Below, one piece after another: positions 59,077-64,000 of a stretch of 64,000 nt of DNA. The stretch is from Georgenia soli (GTDB taxonomy: Bacteria > Actinomycetota > Actinomycetes > Actinomycetales > Actinomycetaceae). The stretch spans positions 1,116,001-1,180,000 of the forward strand of contig NZ_PDJI01000004.1 of NCBI RefSeq assembly GCF_002563695.1, in the 5' to 3' direction. The notes under the pieces are model-generated. The model saw nothing but the letters and a program-made list of their open reading frames with translations. It did no database searches and had not been told where the DNA came from. Position 1 is the first letter of the stretch; each line of letters begins with the position of its first letter. A program made the position numbers and the translations under genes.

Positions 59077-60186
59077 TCAGGTCAGCAGGTGCGGACCGGG
59101 CCGGCCCCCGAGCCAGCGGGGGCTGACCATCGCGCGCACCGCGGCGCGGCTGTTCTGCCGGCCGAGCGCGGCACGGCTGGCCTCCCGAAGGAGGACGACG
59201 AGCCAGAACGGCACGGCGCGCGCGAGTCCGTGGCGACGCCGGAAGAGGCGGACCTTGTTGGTCACCAGGAGGGCCCAGAGGCCCGGCGAGCTGCCGGAGC
59301 CGCCCTCGAGGTGGACAGCGCCGGCACTCGGCACGTACCGCGTGACCAGGCCGGCGTCCCGGGCGCGCAGGCCGAAGTCCACCTCCTCGGAGTACAGAAA
59401 GTACGACTCGTCCCACGGTCCGCACCGCCGCCAGCACGCGGCACTGATGAGCTGTGTGGAGCCCTCGGCCCAGTCGGTGGTCTGCTCCGAGCCGTACCGG
59501 CGGCCGTCAGTGACCATCTCTCCGAGCGCGTCGTTGCGTCCCGCGCGCCCGGTTCCGAGCACGGCGTCGCCGAGGGCACGCAGCAGCGTGGGCTCTCGGC
59601 GCATCGAGGCGATCAGCTCGCCGTGGGCGTCGACGAGCCGGGGCACCGCGATGCCGGTGCCGGGCTCCCGGAGCGCCTGCAGCAGGGTCGGCACGCACCC
59701 CGGCCCCAGGCGCACGTCGGAGTTGAGCACGAGGATCGCGGTGTGCGGCCCCGCCGCCGCCACGGCCGCGTTGACCCCCGCGGCATAGCCCGCGTTGCGC
59801 CCCATCTGGACGATCCGCGCTTCGGGCGCCAGCTCCCGGACGACGGCGACACTGCCGTCCGAGGACGCGTTGTCCGCGACCACGAGCTCCCAGGGCACGT
59901 CACCCATGCCCTCGGGCAGGGACTCGAGGAGGCCTGGCAGCAACGGCTCGCTGTTGTAGGTCACGACGGCGACCACCACGCGCTCCGTCGCGGCCTGCGA
60001 GTACCCGACCGACTCATGCTCGACGCCCTCCGCCACGGCCTGCGAGTACCCGACCGGCTCGTGCTCGACGCGCTCCGCCACGGCGTCCTGAAGCGCGCTC
60101 GCGGTGTCCACGCCGACGCCGTCCGGCGGTGCGGGCCCTACCTCTGCCCGTCCCGCCGACGCCTGGTCCACTCCTGCGCGGTCCAC
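59077..60186 (-). CDS. Glycosyltransferase family 2 protein (rhamnosyltransferase-like)
   Basis: A 369-residue GT2 enzyme resembling WbbL/GlfT-type rhamnosyl- or galactofuranosyltransferases. Landmarks are VVVAVVTYNSEPLLPGLLES, LVVADNASSDGSVAVVRE, NAGYAAGVNAAVAAAG, the DxD equivalent in ILVLNSDVRLGPG and FLYSEEVDFGLRARDAG. The first 70 residues are unrelated low-complexity sequence with two copies of a 15-residue unit. The GTG at 60186 is chosen because a TACCGT lies six bases upstream, suggesting leaderless transcription; the frame extends further but without support. Confidence 0.88.
   Translation of the reverse strand: MDRAGVDQASAGRAEVGPAPPDGVGVDTASALQDAVAERVEHEPVGYSQAVAEGVEHESVGYSQAATERVVVAVVTYNSEPLLPGLLESLPEGMGDVPWELVVADNASSDGSVAVVRELAPEARIVQMGRNAGYAAGVNAAVAAAGPHTAILVLNSDVRLGPGCVPTLLQALREPGTGIAVPRLVDAHGELIASMRREPTLLRALGDAVLGTGRAGRNDALGEMVTDGRRYGSEQTTDWAEGSTQLISAACWRRCGPWDESYFLYSEEVDFGLRARDAGLVTRYVPSAGAVHLEGGSGSSPGLWALLVTNKVRLFRRRHGLARAVPFWLVVLLREASRAALGRQNSRAAVRAMVSPRWLGGRPGPHLLT
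59981..60085 (-). repeat. 45-bp tandem repeat in the 5' end of a glycosyltransferase gene
   Basis: Two full units (59981-60025 and 60026-60070) and a 15-base remnant encode the repeated VAE-x-VEHE-x-VGYSQA segment before the catalytic domain. Confidence 0.88.
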
Positions 60187-60192
60187 CCCCGC

Positions 60193-60198
60193 ACGGTA
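60193..60198 (-). promoter_or_regulatory. Leaderless -10 box (TACCGT) of the terminal GT2 gene
   Basis: On the minus strand TACCGT ends six bases before the GTG at 60186, with no ribosome binding site. Confidence 0.4.
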
Positions 60199-60379
60199 TC
60201 CATCCGCGCCCCCGCGACGGGGTGCTTCGGCGGCAATATCGCGGCGCCACGACCCAGCCCCGCCACCTGTCGCCTGACGCCAGGGCCCCGGCGCCGCTAC
60301 CTGCCGACCGACGCCACGGCCCCTCAGCGGGCACACTGGTGCGCTAGCAGGCATCGAGCACCCGAAGGAGAGCGGCCGC

Positions 60380-61099
60380 ATGACGAGCACACCAACCCGC
60401 ACCGTGCCCACACCGGTCAACGTGACCACCGCCGACGGCGAGATGCCCGCCCACCTCTGGCTGCCGCCGTCGGGAAGCGGTCCGGGTCTGGTGCTGCTGC
60501 AGGAGATCTTCGGGGTCTCGGAGTACATCCGGGCGCGTGGCGCGGACCTGGCGGCGCTGGGGTACGTGGTGCTCGCGCCCGAGACGTACTGGCGGCTCGG
60601 GCGCACGACGGTGGACGAGTCGCGCGAGGACTTCCTGGACCAGGCGATGGAACTGGTCGGCCAGGTGGACTGGGACGCCGCGGTCGCGGACGCCGTGGAC
60701 GCCGTCGCGGCGCTGCGCGGACGGCCCGAGGTGAGTGGCGGCGTCGGGGTCATGGGGTTCTGCTTCGGCGGCGGGCTGGCGTTCAACGTCGCCGCGGTCA
60801 CGGACGTCGACGTGCTCGTGTCCTACTGCGGGTCGGCGCTGCCGAACCTGCTCGGCCTCGCCGAGCAGGTCACCGCGCCGAGCCTGCACCACTTCGGGAG
60901 CGCCGACGCGTACATCCCGCCGGAGACCGTGGAGGCCATCCGTGCAGCGGTCGACGGCCCGGAGGTGGAGTTCCACCTGCACGACGGCGCCGGCCATGCG
61001 TTCGACAACCCGCACCCGCTGTTCCACCACGCGGCGGCCTCGGCGACCGCGTGGGCGCAGACGGTGGACTTCCTGCGGCGCACCTTCCCCGCCGGGTAG
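60380..61099 (+). CDS. Dienelactone hydrolase family protein
   Basis: A 239-residue alpha/beta hydrolase. The nucleophile is the cysteine in VMGFCFGGGLAFN, as in classical dienelactone hydrolases. The acid and histidine lie in HFGSADAYIPPETV and GAGHAFDNPHPLFH. The N-terminal LVLLQEIFGVSEYIRARGAD carries the conserved glutamate. The substrate is unknown. The ATG follows GAAGGAG. It is monocistronic, just outside the polysaccharide block, and its 3' end abuts a palindromic repeat. Confidence 0.92.
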   Translation: MTSTPTRTVPTPVNVTTADGEMPAHLWLPPSGSGPGLVLLQEIFGVSEYIRARGADLAALGYVVLAPETYWRLGRTTVDESREDFLDQAMELVGQVDWDAAVADAVDAVAALRGRPEVSGGVGVMGFCFGGGLAFNVAAVTDVDVLVSYCGSALPNLLGLAEQVTAPSLHHFGSADAYIPPETVEAIRAAVDGPEVEFHLHDGAGHAFDNPHPLFHHAAASATAWAQTVDFLRRTFPAG

Positions 61100-61116
61100 G
61101 CGGTCTGTCCGCACCG

Positions 61117-61180
61117 TTTCGGTGCATGTTGCTTCGTTACGCGCATGTTGCAGCGTGCACGCAAAGAAGGAACGTGCACC
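61117..61180. repeat. Imperfect palindromic repeat 3' of the AbiEi-like gene
   Basis: Arms 61121-61138 and 61163-61180 pair at 15 of 18 positions. The left arm and its TTTC lead-in match the perfect repeat at 62299-62321 with a few changes. It lies between two convergent genes and may also act as a terminator. Confidence 0.75.
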
Positions 61181-61204
61181 GCATTGGGGCATGATCTCGA
61201 CCAG

Positions 61205-62131
61205 CTACCTCTCGCTGTGCAGCCCGGCACGCGCCATCGTCCCGGCGAAGAGCTCCCGGTTCCACACCTCTGCCCAGCCCCAGCGCACCACTGCGGACAC
61301 GAGGCGCCGCAGTCGGTCCTCCCGCAACTTCTCCCGGTACACGATCTCCGAAGTGTCGAGCCGCGGGTCGGCGTCGCCCGGGACGTACTTGCCCCGTCCG
61401 TCGAACTCCCCGACGAGGCGAAACCGCTCCCACCAGAAGTCGACCCTGGCGACGAAGCCGGCGGCGTCTCGGAACTCCACCTGCAGGTCGGGAACCGGGA
61501 GCCGTAGCTCGTGCATGCGCACCCTGCTCAGCGACTCGCCGACCGACTGGGCGCGACCGTCCGCGAACCTCAGCACTCGCTCGGCTCTGCGGTGCCCGTG
61601 CATTCTCCGGACGTCGAGCAGAGATACCTCGAGCTCTTCTCTCGTGGCCAGCCCGTTCGCCAGCACGTGATCGGCCGCCACGACGCCGTTGAGGAAGCTG
61701 GAGGTGCGCGCGAGGTCAATGACGGTGCGGGCGACGCTGGTGGTGTGCAGCCCGTCGACCGTCACGACCTCCGGCATCCGGGGCACACCGTGGCGGATGA
61801 CCGTGGTGCTCGAGCGACCGCCCGTCGTCCGCTCCCGCACCGCGTGCACAACCGTGGGCCATGAGCCGATCCGTGGAAATCCGTGCAGGACGGCGGCGGA
61901 CTCGTGCGACAGCACGACCGGCGTCCGGGTCGCCGCGACCGTCGCGTGGACCAGGTACCGGTACCGGGACTCAGGGCGCGCGCTGTTCCAGGCGGTGGCG
62001 GGCACGTACGCGCCCCGGCGAACACGGGTGAGGTCGTTGTCCCGGACCGCTCGCCGGATCTCCCCCGGCCCGAGCCCTTGAGCGGTCAGGTCGGCGCTGA
62101 GGACAAGTCCGGAGGAGTGAGTCGGTTCCAT
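61205..62131 (-). CDS. AbiEi-antitoxin-like / DUF559-type protein
   Basis: A 308-residue protein of a family common and scattered in actinobacteria. The N-terminal half resembles the AbiEi antitoxin (LTAQGLGPGEIRRAVRDNDL, then TRVRRGAYVP and VVLSHESAAVLHGFP). The C-terminal part resembles a Vsr/DUF559-type nuclease fold (VARVDFWWERFRLVGEFDGR, then KYVPG and YREKLREDRLR). No toxin partner is adjacent. The ATG at 62131 is chosen; GTG at 62140 is possible and neither has a ribosome binding site. Related palindromic repeats lie on both sides of the gene, which suggests insertion as a unit between prs and its former neighbour. Confidence 0.8.
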   Translation of the reverse strand: MEPTHSSGLVLSADLTAQGLGPGEIRRAVRDNDLTRVRRGAYVPATAWNSARPESRYRYLVHATVAATRTPVVLSHESAAVLHGFPRIGSWPTVVHAVRERTTGGRSSTTVIRHGVPRMPEVVTVDGLHTTSVARTVIDLARTSSFLNGVVAADHVLANGLATREELEVSLLDVRRMHGHRRAERVLRFADGRAQSVGESLSRVRMHELRLPVPDLQVEFRDAAGFVARVDFWWERFRLVGEFDGRGKYVPGDADPRLDTSEIVYREKLREDRLRRLVSAVVRWGWAEVWNRELFAGTMARAGLHSER

Positions 62132-62302
62132 GCCCCGCACGGTGCCGTGCGCACGGTCCGATGCGGGTGGTCTCTGTGGACAACGATGGATCCCACCGGC
62201 GTGTGGACAACGGTGGGTACGGACATGTCGGAGAACCGTCGGTCCCGCGGGCGCGCATGGACCTAGGCACGTGGAGCCGCGGACACCTCAGCCTCCGGTT
62301 TC

Positions 62303-62362
62303 GGTGCACGTTCCTTCGTTCAGTGCCCGTTGAAACAGGCACCGAACGAAGGAACGTGCACC
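62303..62362. repeat. 19-bp perfect palindromic repeat between prs and the AbiEi-like gene
   Basis: Arms 62303-62321 and 62344-62362 are perfect inverted copies of a GGTGCACGTTCCTTCGTTC unit. The 22-base loop holds a nested GTGCC/GGCAC stem. A further partial copy (AACGTGCACGC) starts at 62372. The site follows the prs stop and probably also acts as its terminator. The remaining part of the 62132-62441 gap shows no gene. Confidence 0.92.
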
Positions 62363-62441
62363 AAGGACAGCAACGTGCACGCAGAGGTCGGACCCGGCCT
62401 GGACGTCTGCGGGGCGGGCCGGGTGCCGGCGGGACGGGGGC

Positions 62442-63422
62442 CTACGCCACGCCGTCGAAGAGCGAGGTCACCGAGCCGTCGTCGAACACCTCGCGGATGG
62501 CACGCGCCAGCAGCGGGGCGATGGGGAGGATCGTCAGCTGCGGGAACTGCTTGTCGCTCGGGATCGGCAGGGTGTCCGTGACGATGACCTCACGGGCCCC
62601 GCACTCGGACAGCCGCTGGGCGGCCGGGTCGGAGAGCACCCCGTGCGTGGCGGCCACGATCACGTCGGACGCGCCGGCCGCGAGGACCACCTTGACCGCC
62701 TCGGCGATGGTGCCGCCGGTGTCGATGAGGTCGTCGACGAGGACGGCGGTGCGGCCCTCGACGTCACCGACCACCCGGTTGGCGACGGCCTGGTTCGGCT
62801 TGGTGATGTCCCGGGTCTTGTGCACGAACGCCAGCGGCACGCCGCCGAACTTCGCCGCCCACTGCTCCGCGACGCGGATGCGGCCGGCGTCCGGGGAGAC
62901 CACGGCGGTGTTGTTCAGGTCCACGCGGCTGCGCACGTAGTCGGTGAGGATGGGCTGGGCCCACAGGTGGTCGACCGGCCCGTCGAAGAAGCCCTGGGTC
63001 TGCGCGGCGTGCAGGTCGACGCTCATGAGGCGGTCCGCGCCGGCTGTCTTGAACAGGTCCGCGATGAGGCGTGCGGAGATGGGCTCGCGGCCGCGGTGCT
63101 TCTTGTCCTGGCGCGCGTAGGGGTAGAAGGGCGCCACCACGGTGATGCGCTTGGCCGACGCCCGCTTGAGCGCGTCCACCATGAGCAGCTGCTCCATCAC
63201 CCACTGGTTGATCGGCGTGGTGTGGGACTGCAGGACGAACACGTCGGTGCCGCGGACGGACTCGGCGAACCGCACGTAGATCTCACCGTTGGCGAAGTCG
63301 TAGGCCGTGGTCGGCAGGAGCTCGATGTCGAGCTCGCGTGCGACCTCCTTGGCCAGCGCCGGATGCGCGCGTCCGCTGGCCAGCACGAGCCGCTTCTCGC
63401 CGTGGGCGGTGATCCCCGTCAT
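62442..63422 (-). CDS. prs: Ribose-phosphate diphosphokinase (PRPP synthetase)
   Basis: Makes PRPP from ribose 5-phosphate and ATP for nucleotide, His and Trp synthesis. The 326-residue protein carries [40 protein letters not shown] with [20 protein letters not shown], the metal-binding [19 protein letters not shown] and the PRPP loop [18 protein letters not shown]. Its ATG overlaps the glmU stop by four bases (ATGA), the usual actinobacterial glmU-prs pair. The next gene downstream would normally be rplY; here it is more than 22 kb away. Confidence 0.98.
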   Translation of the reverse strand: MTGITAHGEKRLVLASGRAHPALAKEVARELDIELLPTTAYDFANGEIYVRFAESVRGTDVFVLQSHTTPINQWVMEQLLMVDALKRASAKRITVVAPFYPYARQDKKHRGREPISARLIADLFKTAGADRLMSVDLHAAQTQGFFDGPVDHLWAQPILTDYVRSRVDLNNTAVVSPDAGRIRVAEQWAAKFGGVPLAFVHKTRDITKPNQAVANRVVGDVEGRTAVLVDDLIDTGGTIAEAVKVVLAAGASDVIVAATHGVLSDPAAQRLSECGAREVIVTDTLPIPSDKQFPQLTILPIAPLLARAIREVFDDGSVTSLFDGVA

Positions 63423-64000
63423 CGCTGGGTGTCCCCTTCGTCGGTGTTGCCGGGTGCCTGCTGGTCCCGGGGAGTGGTGGCGCCGCCGTCGGCGGATCGC
63501 TCGCGCTCGGCGCGCGCCTGCGGGGAGAGCCCGGCCCCGCCGTCGGAGAGAGCCTTCTCGGCGGCCGCCGCGGCGGGCGTGCCGGGACGACGGCGGAGCA
63601 CCCAGCCCTCGATGATGCGCTGGGAGGCGCCGGTGACGGACAGGGCGCCCGGGGGGACGTCCTCGCGGATCGTGGTGCCGGCACCGGTGTAGGCGCCGTC
63701 GCCGACGGTGACGGGCGCGACGAACATGTTGTCCGAGCCGGTGCGGGCGTGGGAGCCGATGACGGTGCGGTGCTTGTGCACGCCGTCGTAGTTGACGAAC
63801 ACGGAGGAGGCGCCGATGTTCGACTCCTCGCCGATCTCGGCGTCGCCGACGTAGGTCAGGTGCGGCACCTTCGAGCCGGCGCCGATCTGGGCGTTCTTCG
63901 TCTCGACGAACGTGCCGATCTTGCCCCTGGGCCCGAGATGGGTGCCGGGGCGGAGGAAGGCGAACGGGCCCACGGTGGCGCCGTCCTCGAGCACCGCGTC
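63419..64000 (-). CDS. glmU: Bifunctional GlmU, C-terminal part (gene continues beyond the window)
   Basis: The last 193 residues of N-acetylglucosamine-1-phosphate uridyltransferase/glucosamine-1-phosphate acetyltransferase, which makes UDP-GlcNAc. The visible part is the left-handed beta-helix acetyltransferase domain: [60 protein letters not shown] and [21 protein letters not shown] non-conserved Ala/Arg/Gly-rich tail of about 50 residues follows. The uridyltransferase domain lies outside the right edge. UDP-GlcNAc from GlmU is the substrate of WecB, linking it to the polysaccharide genes. Confidence 0.97.
   Translation of the reverse strand, partial: DAVLEDGATVGPFAFLRPGTHLGPRGKIGTFVETKNAQIGAGSKVPHLTYVGDAEIGEESNIGASSVFVNYDGVHKHRTVIGSHARTGSDNMFVAPVTVGDGAYTGAGTTIREDVPPGALSVTGASQRIIEGWVLRRRPGTPAAAAAEKALSDGGAGLSPQARAERERSADGGATTPRDQQAPGNTDEGDTQR

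Overview
The window is a very GC-rich (over 70% by eye), densely packed chromosomal segment of an actinobacterium, most likely of the order Micrococcales (Georgenia/Cellulomonas-type relatives). The evidence is GTG starts, ATGA/GTGA start-stop overlaps, leaderless -10 promoters, and the housekeeping genes DUF501, ftsB, eno, mfd, pth, rplY(ctc), prs and glmU, all on the minus strand in an order familiar from this group. No tRNA, rRNA, CRISPR array, transposase or prophage gene was seen.

Layout. 1-7 kb: DUF501, an FtsB-like divisome protein, enolase, a SurA-N-like lipoprotein and a complete four-gene ECF transporter (S-T-A1-A2). 7-10 kb: a GT4 glycosyltransferase tail-to-tail with a GINT1-like protein. 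10-16.6 kb: mfd, a DUF2231 membrane protein and an ABC exporter. 16.7-34.8 kb: first exopolysaccharide block, with Wzx flippase, Wzy polymerase, a Wzz/CpsD-type fusion, a CelD-like acetyltransferase, a secreted beta-helix protein, a DUF1972 glycosyltransferase, a CDP-alcohol phosphatidyltransferase with a TagD-like cytidylyltransferase, a large LuxR regulator, wecB, an unknown all-alpha protein, wecG and wecC. 34.9-38.4 kb: a 1168-residue secreted LamG protein. 38.6-39.9 kb: pth and rplY. 40.2-60.2 kb: second exopolysaccharide block, with an acyl ligase/carrier protein/PLP-decarboxylase/GNAT module, a beta-helix lipoprotein, a TupA-like ATP-grasp, an 811-residue multidomain protein, an ABC exporter, five GT2 glycosyltransferases, a second Wzz and Wzy, and a polysaccharide deacetylase. 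60.4-64 kb: dienelactone hydrolase, an AbiEi-like gene between palindromic repeats, prs and the 3' part of glmU.

How the genes fit together. WecB and WecC make UDP-ManNAcA and WecG is its likely transferase. Wzx/Wzy/Wzz proteins flip, polymerise and measure the chain. The cytidylyltransferase and CDP-alcohol transferase suggest a phospho-alcohol product. TupA-like ATP-grasp, acyl ligase, ACP and decarboxylase suggest amide or acyl decoration of an acidic polymer. Two Wzy and two Wzz proteins suggest two related chains. No initiating polyprenyl-phosphate sugar transferase was found.

Most unusual: a CpsD-type kinase whose P-loop lysine is glycine, a LuxR ATPase whose P-loop lysine is leucine, the 811-residue protein that seems to join methyltransferase-like, nucleotidyltransferase-like, NDPK-like and kinase-like domains, the exosortase-style decarboxylase/ligase/ACP trio without an exosortase, and many short tandem and palindromic repeats confined to the polysaccharide blocks and their edge.
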